Positions 21,711 to 31,393 of a DNA stretch of 36,070 bases are shown here, piece by piece (within the stretch, counting starts at the first letter, position 1; every line of letters starts with the position of its first letter). Source of the stretch: a virus; the IMG/VR virus record IMGVR_UViG_3300044618_000807, positions 1 to 36,070 of that record. One strand, given 5' to 3'. Under the pieces are notes generated by a model. The model saw only the letters and a list, made by a program, of their open reading frames with translations. It had not been told where the DNA came from and did no database searches. Position numbers and translations under genes: made by a program.

Positions 21711-21941
21711 TCAGTCTGGCTTAGTGATATACGTTTCCACGAGTGTTAAACGATTCTCAATTCTGTCAAGAGAATCCCGCAACGAAGAACCACTATTCGG
21801 TTTCATCTGTTCCTCAACAAACCCCATCGCCTTCTCAATGCGCTTAGCCCAACGGTACATCGGCAGTAGCAACCCACGGTGAATAACACCAAGAGAAGCC
21901 ACTGCCGCAGCGACCATGCCAAGGATTTGAATGACGGTCAC
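21711..21941 (-). CDS. Holin-like or spanin-like small membrane protein
   Basis: The 76-aa product has one hydrophobic span at residues about 3-27 (VIQILGMVAAAVASLGVIHR) followed by a coiled-coil-like charged tail (LRDSLDRIENRLTLVETYI). This matches the layout of small phage membrane proteins in actinobacteriophage lysis cassettes. It overlaps the peptidase stop by 4 bp. Holin function is an inference from position. Confidence 0.65.
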   Translation of the reverse strand: MTVIQILGMVAAAVASLGVIHRGLLLPMYRWAKRIEKAMGFVEEQMKPNSGSSLRDSLDRIENRLTLVETYITKPD

Positions 21942-22507
21942 TTCCCGTCACACCACTGCCAGTGCCAGTGTTCAAACTCTGGTGACTTGATGTTGCTTCC
22001 CTGAAGATAGAACCCGAACGTAGGACCGTTCTCGCACATCCACTTAAAGCCCTTCTTAGCCGATGCCATGCCGACAATGTTGCCACCCTTGCCTTCCACT
22101 GCCAGGTCAATCGCAAGACCCCAGCCGTGGTTAGAACCTGACTTACCTGTCGGGTCTGGTGCAGCCGATGGTGCCTTGCCCTTCTTGAGAATCCAAGTCT
22201 TGCCGTCAAACTTACGGGTCACTGTGTTCTTCTTGCCGAGGCGTGGGTCGTTAGGCTTTGCTACTTCGTAGCGGTCCATGAACATGGCGAACTGTCCGTC
22301 ATAGGAACGGTAGTCACCGATGTTGCGGAGTTGAATACCTGCTGCCATTGCTGCGTCATACATTTTGTTGAACGCTTCGGCTGCTTCCTTATACATCTTG
22401 CCACCAGTCTTCACACCAACAAGAAGACTCTTGTCAAGGCGACCATTGATTTGACCTTTCAAACCTGTAGGTACTACTAACTTTTTATATGGGAGTGTCT
22501 TTGACAT
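21938..22507 (-). CDS. M15-type (VanY-like) peptidoglycan peptidase, endolysin
   Basis: The 189-aa product has GDYRSYDGQ near residue 64, SNHGWGLAIDLA with zinc ligands His127 and Asp134, and EHWHWQW near the end with Glu179 and His182. This is the SxHxxGxAxD...E..H signature of LD/DD-carboxypeptidase-type enzymes that cut peptidoglycan cross-bridges. There is no signal peptide, so it would need a holin for release. It lies beside small membrane protein genes, as in lysis cassettes. Confidence 0.9.
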   Translation of the reverse strand: MSKTLPYKKLVVPTGLKGQINGRLDKSLLVGVKTGGKMYKEAAEAFNKMYDAAMAAGIQLRNIGDYRSYDGQFAMFMDRYEVAKPNDPRLGKKNTVTRKFDGKTWILKKGKAPSAAPDPTGKSGSNHGWGLAIDLAVEGKGGNIVGMASAKKGFKWMCENGPTFGFYLQGSNIKSPEFEHWHWQWCDGK

Positions 22508-22558
22508 TTGTTTGTTCCTGTGTTGCTTTCGTTGGTTGGTGGGTGTACTATTTCTATT

Positions 22559-22601
22559 GCCTCAGGCGGAGTTCTTTTTCCCTTTCTCCTTCGCCTGGGG
22601 C
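22559..22601. terminator. 10-bp hairpin between holin candidate and endolysin
   Basis: GCCTCAGGCG (22559-22568) pairs with CGCCTGGGGC (22592-22601), with one T-G pair and a pyrimidine-rich 23-nt loop. In the plus direction TTTTA follows; in the minus direction the A/T-rich stretch is weaker. It may attenuate or process the lysis transcript rather than fully end it. Confidence 0.5.
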
Positions 22602-22610
22602 TTTTACTAT

Positions 22611-22781
22611 TTACTCATCAGTTGCAATGTTAAATATGGCTGCAAGGATGAGAACGACAAGGGTGGACACGCTGATAATCAAAGCCTTGGACAGCGTGGG
22701 TCCTGAAAGGGTGATGAGAACAAGCCCTGTTCCTGATGCCCAGAGAAGTATGGAAACGATAACGCCTAGATATTTACGCAT
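22611..22781 (-). CDS. Small two-span membrane protein, holin candidate
   Basis: The 56-aa product MRKYLGVIVSILLWASGTGL, then SKALIISVSTLVVLILAAIF, has two hydrophobic segments separated by a short polar turn, a positive N-terminus and an acidic C-terminus (NIATDE). This is holin-like topology, immediately upstream of the endolysin gene. Ribosome site weak. It starts 11 nt after the mucin-like gene. Confidence 0.65.
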   Translation of the reverse strand: MRKYLGVIVSILLWASGTGLVLITLSGPTLSKALIISVSTLVVLILAAIFNIATDE

Positions 22782-22791
22782 GGGTACAAAT

Positions 22792-23850
22792 CTACCATTT
22801 CATGCGAGTCGTGGCGGCGGCTGCCATTGTGACTGCGGCTAGGGTGACAAGGGTTCTGCGGGTGGATACGGGGACGGTAGAACCGAGGGGTACATAGGTA
22901 TCTAATTCCCCACTGAAGATGTCTACGGTGTCCTCAAAGGCTTCTCGTACCTCTGTAGGGGCTTCTTGTACTGAGGCTACAAGTTCTTCTAACTGCTCAT
23001 CCGTGAGGTCTTCTATGACCAGGGCTTCAAAGACTTCGGTGGCTTCGTCTGCTGTGATGGTGGCAAGAACTTCAGGGTTCAGGGCTATCTCTGCTGCTTG
23101 TTCTTCTGTGATGTTAGGTGGTATTGTTGATGTACTCGTAGGAATGGGGACAGGTAATGTGGGTTCTGGAATGGGGAGCGTTGTTGTTGGCGGCATTGAC
23201 GTGCTGGACGACGTGGTTGTGGTTGAAGGAGCAGAAGTAGATGTGGTGGTTTGAAGTTCAGTTGTGGAAGGCGCAACGGAAGTGGAAGAAACTACAGGCA
23301 CGAGGGTTGTCGTTGTGGTTGTGGTTGACACTTCTGTGGTGGTTGTCGTTTGTTCTGTTGTTGTGGTCGGAGGGACAGTAGATGTCGTTGTTGTACGAGG
23401 CGGGTCCGTGGTTGTTGCTTGTGGGAGCGTTGTTGTGGGTAACGATACGAGGGTGGTAGCGACAGCACCCTGCCCATAGCCCAGTTCGTACTGAACATTC
23501 CATGTAGTGCCGTCACGCCAAACATCAGGTTGCCAACAGCAAGTGCCAGCCCGTAGACGATACCTTCCAGGCTGTAGTTCTACAGACAAATAGGATTGCA
23601 AACCGTTGTAGTCATCGTTGCTGACAATCAGTTCACCCGTATCTGTATACAGCCATAGTTGCGGGTCAGATAAGTAGCCCTCAGACTGGTAGGTTTGCGC
23701 TACGAACTGTGTTGGTTCTGTGTATTCAAACCAAATATCTGTTGGTCTGGTGATGATTGGGTTTTCTGCGCTGACACTAGATGACAGCATCAAAACGCAG
23801 AAGATTACCCCTATTAAAAGTGTGGCGGCTCTAGTGAGCCTGGTCGTCAC
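22792..23850 (-). CDS. Secreted Thr-rich, mucin-like surface protein
   Basis: The 352-aa product has a signal peptide (residues 1-28, hydrophobic LLIGVIFCVLMLSSSVSA). Residues about 35-110 include LWLYTDTGELIVSNDDYNGL and YLSVELQPGRYRLRAG, which resemble a PPC-type (pre-peptidase C-terminal) beta domain. A long Thr/Ser/Pro-rich stalk follows (about 135-250), then an acidic helical segment (ITADEATEVFEALVIEDLTD) and a C-terminal hydrophobic stretch with a basic end, like a membrane anchor. The layout is that of an anchored host-type surface protein; roles could be receptor masking, superinfection exclusion or cell adhesion (inference). It overlaps the gene before it by 20 bp. Confidence 0.75.
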   Translation of the reverse strand: MTTRLTRAATLLIGVIFCVLMLSSSVSAENPIITRPTDIWFEYTEPTQFVAQTYQSEGYLSDPQLWLYTDTGELIVSNDDYNGLQSYLSVELQPGRYRLRAGTCCWQPDVWRDGTTWNVQYELGYGQGAVATTLVSLPTTTLPQATTTDPPRTTTTSTVPPTTTTEQTTTTTEVSTTTTTTTLVPVVSSTSVAPSTTELQTTTSTSAPSTTTTSSSTSMPPTTTLPIPEPTLPVPIPTSTSTIPPNITEEQAAEIALNPEVLATITADEATEVFEALVIEDLTDEQLEELVASVQEAPTEVREAFEDTVDIFSGELDTYVPLGSTVPVSTRRTLVTLAAVTMAAAATTRMKW

Positions 23851-24100
23851 GCTTCACACCGAAGGCTGCGTCCACTTCATGTGCTTCTAACTTGCCATCA
23901 AGAGATGACTTTGCAAGGTTAACAAGTACGTCTGCGATTGCGTGGAATCCACCGAGGGCTGCTGAGTACCACAACGGGATAGACACGCCTGTGCCTACGG
24001 AGTTAATGATGCTAGAGCCTGTGATGATTGTAAGGCTGGACATGATGAACAACGCTACGATGCGGCTTGCTACGTCCTTAGCAATCTTTAATGACAACAT
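23831..24100 (-). CDS. Phage holin candidate
   Basis: The 89-aa product has two hydrophobic segments, about 10-32 (ASRIVALFIMSSLTIITGSS) and 41-63 (PLWYSAALGGFHAIADVLVN), and a hydrophilic tail with DGKLEAHEVDAAFG, a pattern I recall from environmental-phage holins ending in DGKLT..E...AF. AGGAG sits 8 nt before the ATG. It could permeabilise the membrane to free the M15 peptidase. Confidence 0.7.
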   Translation of the reverse strand: MLSLKIAKDVASRIVALFIMSSLTIITGSSIINSVGTGVSIPLWYSAALGGFHAIADVLVNLAKSSLDGKLEAHEVDAAFGVKRDDQAH

Positions 24101-24151
24101 GGGGGTCTCCTACTGGTTAGCCCCTCCAGGTATGGGTATACCTTAGCAGGT

Positions 24152-25357
24152 TTAGTCATGCTTAATGATGTAGTTGATTAGGGCTGATGGCTGAACATTG
24201 CCATGCGTAGTACCTGTATCAACGTTCGTGACCGTGATGGCTGTACCTACGGTGGCTGTGATGCCAGTTGTTGCGGTATTGACATAGCCAGTTTCTACTG
24301 TGCCACCATCTAAGACAAGCGCACCATTAATACCACCGCTTGTGGTTGATATATCAAGAGTGTGTTCGTGTCCAGGGTCAGTAATCGTGACAGTCCCAGA
24401 AGTAAGAACTGCGGTGTTTGCGTGGCTGTGAGTGGCAACGCTAGTTGTTGAACCAAACTTAGAAAGCAAAGCCCCATCAAAAGGTGCCGAACCCTTGCCT
24501 ACAAGAGTATGACCTCTTAGGTCGGGGGTTGTAGAACCAACGAGGGCAGCCAATGCTGTGTAGCCAGTAGTGGTTGTACCGTCACAAAGCAACCAACCTG
24601 TTGGGGCTGTTGCACCTGCGTATGCACTAATAGTACCGACAGGGACAAGCCTGTTAACTACAGCAGTAGCCAAGTCTTCTAAAGCAACTGTGCCGTTGAC
24701 AAGGTTCGCTGAAGCAACTGTTACATCGGTTGGCAATGCACCAGCACCCAACTTGCTTGGAGCAATAGCAGCCGAGGCGTTAATGTCAGCATTGACGATT
24801 GCACCGTCAAGGATTTTACCTGACGTAATAGCCGAGTCAGCAATGCCATCAGCAGTGATTTGCGCCCACTTCACACCACCGTCAGCAACACTGGAATCAG
24901 CAACCAATACCTTATTGTTGTTGCCTGAACCGCCAGTAGCAATTGTTTTAAAACCAGAAGTTCCATGAACCACAATGTCACCATTGGTGGTGTACTTAGA
25001 CACTAACTCGTTAGCCTGGTTTGCCTCAGTAGCAGTGAACACAGGGTAGATAGTTGCACCAACATCGTGCGCCCTGTCCGTGGTGTCATCAGCGCCACGA
25101 CCATTAACCGATGCTGACCAGGCTGAAGTAACAGCAGGGTCAACCACCGTCAACGTAGTGGTGGAAGCATAGATAACACAAATCTTTTCTTCCTTTGCGG
25201 TTCCAGCGTCAACCACAACAAAGAACGGTGTCCCACTTGTTGACCAGCCAGACATCGCTGTTGCAAGGGTGATGCTTGTAGCGTTAGCAGCAAGACCACT
25301 ACCACCTAAAGCGTTTGATACTGGCGCACCTTTATAAGACCTGCGTGAATAAGCCAT
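24152..25357 (-). CDS. Tail fibre with phage collar domain
   Basis: The 401-aa product has an N-terminal part MAYSRRSYKGAPVSNALGGS with beta-rich repeats, a central Ala/Asp-rich stalk, and VPVGTISAYAGATAPTGWLL near residue 240, the start of the phage tail-collar domain, with PDLRGHTLVGKG and the terminal QPSALINYIIKHD. Collar domains are trimeric, and such fibres usually bind the cell surface. The His-rich THSHAN and DPGHEH motifs inside could bind metal, as in T4 gp12-type tips. Confidence 0.9.
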   Translation of the reverse strand: MAYSRRSYKGAPVSNALGGSGLAANATSITLATAMSGWSTSGTPFFVVVDAGTAKEEKICVIYASTTTLTVVDPAVTSAWSASVNGRGADDTTDRAHDVGATIYPVFTATEANQANELVSKYTTNGDIVVHGTSGFKTIATGGSGNNNKVLVADSSVADGGVKWAQITADGIADSAITSGKILDGAIVNADINASAAIAPSKLGAGALPTDVTVASANLVNGTVALEDLATAVVNRLVPVGTISAYAGATAPTGWLLCDGTTTTGYTALAALVGSTTPDLRGHTLVGKGSAPFDGALLSKFGSTTSVATHSHANTAVLTSGTVTITDPGHEHTLDISTTSGGINGALVLDGGTVETGYVNTATTGITATVGTAITVTNVDTGTTHGNVQPSALINYIIKHD

Positions 25358-25366
25358 TGTTATCTC

Positions 25367-27250
25367 CTAGTTTTCCACTGAACGCAAGGTTACAACAAGC
25401 GTCCCGTTAAATTGCCATGTGTTCCCCTGCGAATCTGACGCATCCCACTGTAAGTCTTCCAAAATAACTGAGTGGGTAACAGAACCAATTTGTAAAGTGA
25501 TAATGCGAGGAGAAGCAATCAGACCGTCAAAGAAGATTTGTTCTTCTTCAACGTCGTAGTAATACTCTTTGCCACGGACAGTGACCGACTGGTGAAGCAA
25601 CACGGGAACAACGAATACTTGTGAACGGAATGGGGCGGCATAGGCTCTAGCCATCCAACGGGTGAAGGTCGGACCTGTTGAGGTTGCGGTGGAAGACCTG
25701 GCAAGGGTGAACTTAAACGCTGCTTCAATGGCTCGTGTGTCTGAACCATCAAACGAGTTTTCAATGTCGTTGCCTGTGTCCCATACACCAACTTCTTGGT
25801 AGTCGCCGTCGTCTAGTTTCAGGTAGGAAGTGATGGAACCGATTAGCGGAGTAGAACGTGTGTCAATTTTGGCTACGAACTTACGGTCAGGAATACCCCA
25901 ACGCCAAGTGCCTGTCTCAATCTCTCCTGTAGCAACAAGGTTCGCAGAGTCCTCTACGATTACACCTACACCTGAGATGGTGAAGGCACGTTTCCCACCA
26001 ATAGACGCTACTGATTTAACTGCTCCTGTATTGGTATACATGAGGTCTGTTGCGTATGCGGGGGTGTTGGTTGCGGTAAAGACTGACAGGTCAAGCCTGC
26101 CAAGACCGCTAGATACACCGTCGTAGTTGGTGTATGCGAACCAGATGAAGCGGTCATCAGATGTAAAGTCGTTAACTGCGCCTGTGGTTGGGATGATTGC
26201 GCCTGCGAGAAGGTTTGATTGTGCGTCTGAGGAACAGAAACGAACGCCCTTGTTTGAACCGATAGCAATAAATCCAAGGTAGCCGTGGATGGCTGTGACT
26301 ATTTCACCGACTGGTAGTTCAAGGGCTACGACAGGAACATCAAGAGTACCGTCTGCTTTGATGGTAATTTTGTAGACGAGGCTTTTGTCCCCTGAATGTC
26401 CTGCTGCATACACAGCGTTTTGTCCTGCTGCTGCGCCAGCCCATCGGAATGTCGTGTCAGGGTTGTCAAAGAAAACAGTGTGTGAACCTGAACCAAGACC
26501 GATTTGGTATAGGTCTTGGTCTACTGCTGCAAAGCCACGACCTTTGGCGTAACCAAAAGCAGAATAGGTTTGGTCATCTGTGCCTGATGTGGGGTAAAAG
26601 AATGTGGCAGTAGTTGAACCTGGTGTGGTGTACCAAATGTCGTTGCCTGTCCAAGCAATAAAAACATTCTGCCCGTTGGTTTCTAAACCAGTGATTGCCG
26701 TTGACGGCACTGGGCTGCTACCACCAGCAATGGTCGCAACAGCAGTCCATGTAGGGGTAGCGGCATACGGGTTGCTGGAGAACTTGACGACACCACCGTC
26801 TGCGACATACAGATATTCTGTTCCGCCTGATTCCACCACACAACTAAAAAGATTTGTGCTGGTCGTACTAAGAGACAACTTAGTTGTGTTAAGCAACGAC
26901 AACTGTCCTTTAGTCCAAGGGTCAATACCTTTAGATTTATAAAACCGATAGTTCTGCGAATCAGCAGTGTCAGCATAAACCTGTCCTGCACCACTGTGCC
27001 AAGAGTCCTGACCACGCCTCCACAAACCACCAGGGTTAATAGCACCCTCACCAGGAGTGGTTGAATCGTCCGTTGAATCACGAACACGCTGCTCATAGCC
27101 ACGTTTAAATTGTCCAGATTTCTGGTCAATCATAAAAGGACGACCATCAATAGCAACAGGGAAAGTATGCGGCACTAAAGACGATGAGGCTGTGCCAGAG
27201 AAATAAGGTGGCGTACCAAAATACGGCAGTGTGAAGGTAGGAACCGCCAT
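25367..27250 (-). CDS. Nozzle-like tail protein (T7 gp12-type), candidate
   Basis: The 627-aa product starts MAVPTFTLPYFGTPPYFSGT and is beta-rich with repeating blades. HGYLGFIAIGSNKGVRFCSS is the kind of repeat seen in phage nozzle proteins with beta-propellers. It sits just after the adaptor candidate and before the collar fibre, the podovirus adaptor-nozzle-fibre order. It would form the hexameric short-tail tube exit. No direct homologue search was possible. Confidence 0.7.
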   Translation of the reverse strand: MAVPTFTLPYFGTPPYFSGTASSSLVPHTFPVAIDGRPFMIDQKSGQFKRGYEQRVRDSTDDSTTPGEGAINPGGLWRRGQDSWHSGAGQVYADTADSQNYRFYKSKGIDPWTKGQLSLLNTTKLSLSTTSTNLFSCVVESGGTEYLYVADGGVVKFSSNPYAATPTWTAVATIAGGSSPVPSTAITGLETNGQNVFIAWTGNDIWYTTPGSTTATFFYPTSGTDDQTYSAFGYAKGRGFAAVDQDLYQIGLGSGSHTVFFDNPDTTFRWAGAAAGQNAVYAAGHSGDKSLVYKITIKADGTLDVPVVALELPVGEIVTAIHGYLGFIAIGSNKGVRFCSSDAQSNLLAGAIIPTTGAVNDFTSDDRFIWFAYTNYDGVSSGLGRLDLSVFTATNTPAYATDLMYTNTGAVKSVASIGGKRAFTISGVGVIVEDSANLVATGEIETGTWRWGIPDRKFVAKIDTRSTPLIGSITSYLKLDDGDYQEVGVWDTGNDIENSFDGSDTRAIEAAFKFTLARSSTATSTGPTFTRWMARAYAAPFRSQVFVVPVLLHQSVTVRGKEYYYDVEEEQIFFDGLIASPRIITLQIGSVTHSVILEDLQWDASDSQGNTWQFNGTLVVTLRSVEN

Positions 27251-27253
27251 CGC

Positions 27254-28141
27254 TTAATCCCTATTAAGGAATGTTGGGTATTGCCTCATAAGTTTTGATG
27301 CTTCAGACGTGATGCGGTCACGACGCATACGCAACAAGTTAGTGATTGAGTTACCAACAGAACCAGGTGGCACCTCATCAGAACGACGAGTATCACCTTG
27401 AGATTCTGTGAAGTTACGTTTGATTTCACGAGGACCAACCAAACGAATCTGTGAACCAAGAATCAAAATGTCTTCACAGGAAGTTGGTAATCCAGCGACG
27501 TTCTGAATGTTCTGTGTTTCAGTTGTGATATTGGTAAACGGTGACTTATATACAATAATCATTCGTCCTGCACGAACCTGCTCGTCAAAACGAATGGCGT
27601 ATCCAGTGTTGAAGTCATCGTTAGGAAGGTCACGAATGAGTCGGCAACGACGCACCTTGATGTAGTCCGTTGATATGTAGCGTAACGAAACTGAAATCAA
27701 GTCAATGATTTTGTCTGTCGTTGGCAAGTTAACCATCAGGTCGGTGCCGTTGTAGTTCAACTCCAAGATTTTGATTTGAAACAAACCATTCATCGGAGAT
27801 GCCAAGTCATCCAGTTCGGCGTTCATTGCTTCTAGAATTTGCGCCCGTGGAAACTTAGGGTCAACAGTTGCAATGGAAGATGCGGCATGGGCTGCGGCAG
27901 TTGTGCCGTTCCATCCTCGCTCAACAGTCACAGACTTTGAACCAGCAGAAATTTCCCAGACATACATCAGTTCGCTGTCTATTTGGATAACACCACCAGG
28001 GCGCATACCGCTAAGGTCGTATTGAAATGTGACGGTAGTGGTAGATGCGTTGATGGCAACAGTTGTTTTGTTACGTTCTTCTACAACACCAGACATTAAC
28101 TGGCGTAGAGTGCGGTCTACTACGGTGCCGACTGAGGACAT
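27254..28141 (-). CDS. Adaptor/head-tail connector candidate (T7 gp11-type)
   Basis: The 295-aa product has an Ig-like or beta N-terminus (SKSVTVERGWNGTTAAAHAA), then PRAQILEAMNAELDDL and a beta-rich half (YIKVRRCRLIRDLPNDDFNT, RFDEQVRAGRMIIVYK). The helical C-terminus (NLLRMRRDRITSEASKLM) suits a subunit docking on the portal. It lies immediately upstream of the nozzle candidate. Function inferred from size, order and pattern. Confidence 0.7.
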   Translation of the reverse strand: MSSVGTVVDRTLRQLMSGVVEERNKTTVAINASTTTVTFQYDLSGMRPGGVIQIDSELMYVWEISAGSKSVTVERGWNGTTAAAHAASSIATVDPKFPRAQILEAMNAELDDLASPMNGLFQIKILELNYNGTDLMVNLPTTDKIIDLISVSLRYISTDYIKVRRCRLIRDLPNDDFNTGYAIRFDEQVRAGRMIIVYKSPFTNITTETQNIQNVAGLPTSCEDILILGSQIRLVGPREIKRNFTESQGDTRRSDEVPPGSVGNSITNLLRMRRDRITSEASKLMRQYPTFLNRD

Positions 28142-28282
28142 TTACTTCTTCTTAGCCTTAGCCTTACGCACTGGAGCCTTCTTGGACTTGTCCATCTTCA
28201 TGCCTGTTTTCTTGGCTTCAGCCTTAGCCATAGCCATTCCCTTAGCGTTGTATGGGAATTCTTTTTTTCCGACCATTGGCAT
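28142..28282 (-). CDS. Tiny lysine-rich phage protein, 46 aa
   Basis: MPMVGKKEFPYNAKGMAMAK, then a run of Lys/Ala (KAPVRKAKAKKK). I recall the MPMVGxKxFPYxxKG start from small basic proteins of many environmental phages near head and tail genes. The stop abuts the adaptor ATG. Probably DNA- or virion-associated; function unknown. Confidence 0.75.
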   Translation of the reverse strand: MPMVGKKEFPYNAKGMAMAKAEAKKTGMKMDKSKKAPVRKAKAKKK

Positions 28283-28312
28283 GGTTTGCTCCTAATTGTT
28301 GAGGTGCCTACA

Positions 28313-29350
28313 TCATAGCCGATACCATGAGAGGTTGGCTTGGAGCCTTTCATCATCTGGTTTGATGGCTAATGCTTCGCTTCCGTGGAACCAGGCTTCG
28401 TCGTGGTCGCCAAGATGGTAGCAGGCAAGCGCCATGTAATCATGGATTTCCCAACCCCATGCTTCTGGTTCACAGAAGTAATCTGTTGGCTTGGTTGTCG
28501 TTCGGAACGCCATTTCGCAGGCGGCTCGGCAGGCAGTCCAGTCTTCACGGGTGCGGTAAAGGTTTGCTAGGTCTACCCAGTTTTCACGGCGGGTCGGGTC
28601 TTCTGCTACTGCTTTGTAGAGGTGGTGTTCGGCTGAGTCGGGGCGCATCTTTGCCATGTAACGATGTGAGGCTGCTCGTTCTGGGTTCCATTGCGAGATG
28701 CTGAGGTGCCGTGTGAAGTGGTGTTGGGCTAGTGCGTAGCGTCCGTGGTAATAGTATTCACGGGCTAGGTAGAACTGGCTGCGTTCATCGTTGGGGTTTT
28801 CTTCGGCTGCCAGTTTCAGCATCTCTAGGTATTGACCACGTGATTTGGTGTTGTCGGGGTGGTGGTGTATTTCTAAATTGTAAACATAGGTAGAGTTTTC
28901 TGTTGCTACTGGCGTGAGGACTTCATGGATTGGGTACTTCCATATGTGACTATGCCTGCCGTGGATGCGACCAATGGTAAACGATTGCCCTTCTGAACCG
29001 TCATCATGGAATGTGGTTACGACCTTGTGTTTAACCATGTTGATATCTGGGGATAAGTTTTCTAGGACTTGTCGCCAGCCTGGGGTTAGCACCTCGTCCA
29101 TATCTAGTGAGATGCACAGGTCTATGTCGTCAGGAAGGCAGGTGAGTGCCACGTTGCGGGCGTGGTCAAATCTCCACGGGTCAAAAGTTTCTGTTTCTAC
29201 AGTGACATCACAGTCCCATGCTATTTGACAGGTGTTGTCTGTTGAGCCTGTGTCAAGGATTAACCGATAGTCGGCTTCCTTACAAGACTCAGCCCATCGT
29301 GCGACATGCTTCGCTTCGTTCTTAGCGATTGTGTATACCGCTATTTTCAT
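28313..29350 (-). CDS. Family-2 glycosyltransferase with TPR-like C-terminus
   Basis: The 345-aa product begins MKIAVYTIAKNEAKHVARWA, with ILDTGSTDNT at 31-40 and SLDMDE at 81-86 giving the DxD metal site; all are GT-A family 2 features. The region from about residue 185 on (DERSQFYLAREYYYHGRYAL, DPTRREN, YHLGDHDEAWFHGSEALAIK) reads as TPR repeats. It would transfer an activated sugar to a virion protein or cell polymer. Its place between fibre and connector genes suggests modification of fibres (inference). Confidence 0.88.
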   Translation of the reverse strand: MKIAVYTIAKNEAKHVARWAESCKEADYRLILDTGSTDNTCQIAWDCDVTVETETFDPWRFDHARNVALTCLPDDIDLCISLDMDEVLTPGWRQVLENLSPDINMVKHKVVTTFHDDGSEGQSFTIGRIHGRHSHIWKYPIHEVLTPVATENSTYVYNLEIHHHPDNTKSRGQYLEMLKLAAEENPNDERSQFYLAREYYYHGRYALAQHHFTRHLSISQWNPERAASHRYMAKMRPDSAEHHLYKAVAEDPTRRENWVDLANLYRTREDWTACRAACEMAFRTTTKPTDYFCEPEAWGWEIHDYMALACYHLGDHDEAWFHGSEALAIKPDDERLQANLSWYRL

Positions 29351-29358
29351 AGCCCCTC

Positions 29359-30387
29359 CTAAAGATTTAAAACAGTTTGCTTGTTCCTGAAGAACCTTAC
29401 TTGATTGTCAAAGAAAGGTTTGTCTGCATCACGGATTGGCTCAACGTAGTAGTCGTTGAACCTTTGAATACCAGCGTCAAGTTCTGCCTGCTCCAATGCT
29501 TGCAAACCGTAGGTATCTTCAATGCCGTGGATTTTGAACAGGGCTGACAGTGATGATGAAGCCATGCGCTTGAACACCATTGTCTTGATTGCGTCATCCA
29601 GGGCGGGGATGTTTGATGGTCGTACACGGGCTGTCTCGCTACCTGCTAGGTAGTTGCTGATTTGCATAGGGGGCAGGGAGGCTAGGGCTGTGCGTTCTTC
29701 TGTGGTAAACCCAAGGAAGTCAAGGAATGTTTTGGCTGCAACTGCTGCTTCGTCTGTGCTGTTGAATGGTTGTTCAGCGAGAACGGACCATTCGTAGATG
29801 AGGCGCATGGTTTCCTGAAGTGTGCGTCCAGTGACAGGAGCAATGCTGTTGTTCACTTTTTCATTAGCAAGTTGTGTCTTCCCTGTTGCTTCTACATAAA
29901 CGAGATATCCAGCGTTGTTTAGGTTAAGCAACGATTCGTAAATAACAATTTGTGTTACTTCGTCAATAACGATTTGGTGATTATCGTCGGTGAACTGCCA
30001 AGGACCATACATTCCTCTGTGGCATCGCCAGTCCCCACCGTCAATAGGGATTGACTTTGCGAAACTAAATGTTCCAAGGCTTGCGTCTAGTGGTCGGTCA
30101 TAAATATCAATGATGCGTTCAAGTGGGCAAAGGTTGAGTACCTGGACTGTCCCATCGCAGAACACGGTGAGGTTATGCAGGGGAAGTTTCTGGAATGGAT
30201 GCACCCATGCAGCGAGTAGTGTCCCGTCTTGCAGGACAAATAAGTCAATGAAATCAACCGATTCGTTACCTGTTGGTGTTTGAATCCATACGTCAACTTC
30301 TGTTGCGTTCTTAGGCAGCCTGTCAAGGATGAAGAATCCTCGGTGTGTTGCAATAATGTTTGTTGTGAATGGTTGTGTTTGAATCAT
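29359..30387 (-). CDS. Virion or fibre-associated protein, unknown
   Basis: The 342-aa product starts MIQTQPFTTNIIATHRGFFI. The first half is beta-rich (FVLQDGTLLAAWVHPFQKLP), the middle holds DGGDWRCHRGMYGPWQF, and the second half is helical (ALDDAIKTMVFKRMASSSLS). Its start overlaps the preceding gene stop by 4 bp. Tail-fibre accessory or capping protein is possible; no family is recognised. Confidence 0.75.
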   Translation of the reverse strand: MIQTQPFTTNIIATHRGFFILDRLPKNATEVDVWIQTPTGNESVDFIDLFVLQDGTLLAAWVHPFQKLPLHNLTVFCDGTVQVLNLCPLERIIDIYDRPLDASLGTFSFAKSIPIDGGDWRCHRGMYGPWQFTDDNHQIVIDEVTQIVIYESLLNLNNAGYLVYVEATGKTQLANEKVNNSIAPVTGRTLQETMRLIYEWSVLAEQPFNSTDEAAVAAKTFLDFLGFTTEERTALASLPPMQISNYLAGSETARVRPSNIPALDDAIKTMVFKRMASSSLSALFKIHGIEDTYGLQALEQAELDAGIQRFNDYYVEPIRDADKPFFDNQVRFFRNKQTVLNL

Positions 30388-31393
30388 GCTAATGCCGTAC
30401 TTGCGTAGTATTGGAAGTAGACACGACCTGGCGAACCTGATGCGCTTCCTTCTCCTTGACCACCAACACCATAGTTGCCTCCACCGCTTGCGCCGTTACC
30501 GTTGCGTCCATCGCCACCACCACCGCCACCGAATGTGCCGCCACCGTAGGTACAGGAAGATGCGCCGCCGCCATTGCCACCAATTTCATTTGTTACATCG
30601 CCGTTGCCACCGCCACCTGCGTTGCCTCCACCGCCACCGCCTGCCCATGCAATCAATGCGCCGTTTTTATCATTGGCTCCATACCCAACGCCACCAAGGT
30701 TTCCTGAACCACTAGAACCAGCACGACCAGTATAAATATCTGTGCTTGCTCCACCGCCACCTGCTGCCGAGACACCTAGGTTAGAAATAGAAGACGACCC
30801 TCCTGACGCAGCGCCGCCACCGCCTGCTCCTAGAACAACAGAAATAGCAGTGCTTGAACCACTAGCAAAAGTCAATGATGCAGACGAATAGCCTGCTCCA
30901 CCACCGCCACCGCCACCTTGGTTATATCCACCGCCACCACCGCCGACTAACTGAACGGAAGTAATTGATGGGACAACTATTGAACCGCCAGTAGGGGTGA
31001 CAGTCGGGATAGTGATGTTCCAAGTCCCTGATGTTGTTTTACTAAGTGTTTGCAGGGACCAGGTAGTGAATGACGAAGAAGAAGTTGTGGTTGTGCCGAT
31101 TGCGTTGGTTGCTACACAACGGAAATAATATGTGGTGCCAACAGACAAGCCAGTGATGTTGGCATACGAAGAAACACTTTGCCCAGTAATCGGTGTAGTC
31201 GCAGCGTTAACTTCGGTGAATGAAGAAAAGTTATTGGTTGTGTTGTATTGGAACTTTACTGTTGTTGAGTAGAAGTTTGCGCTAACAGTTGCGTTGAGTG
31301 TGGCTATGGATTGGTTGAAGTTGGTTGCAGCCGACAAGGAAACCGTTGGTGCCAGTGCAACAGACGAAGCAATAAACCCGTGTCTGATGGGCA

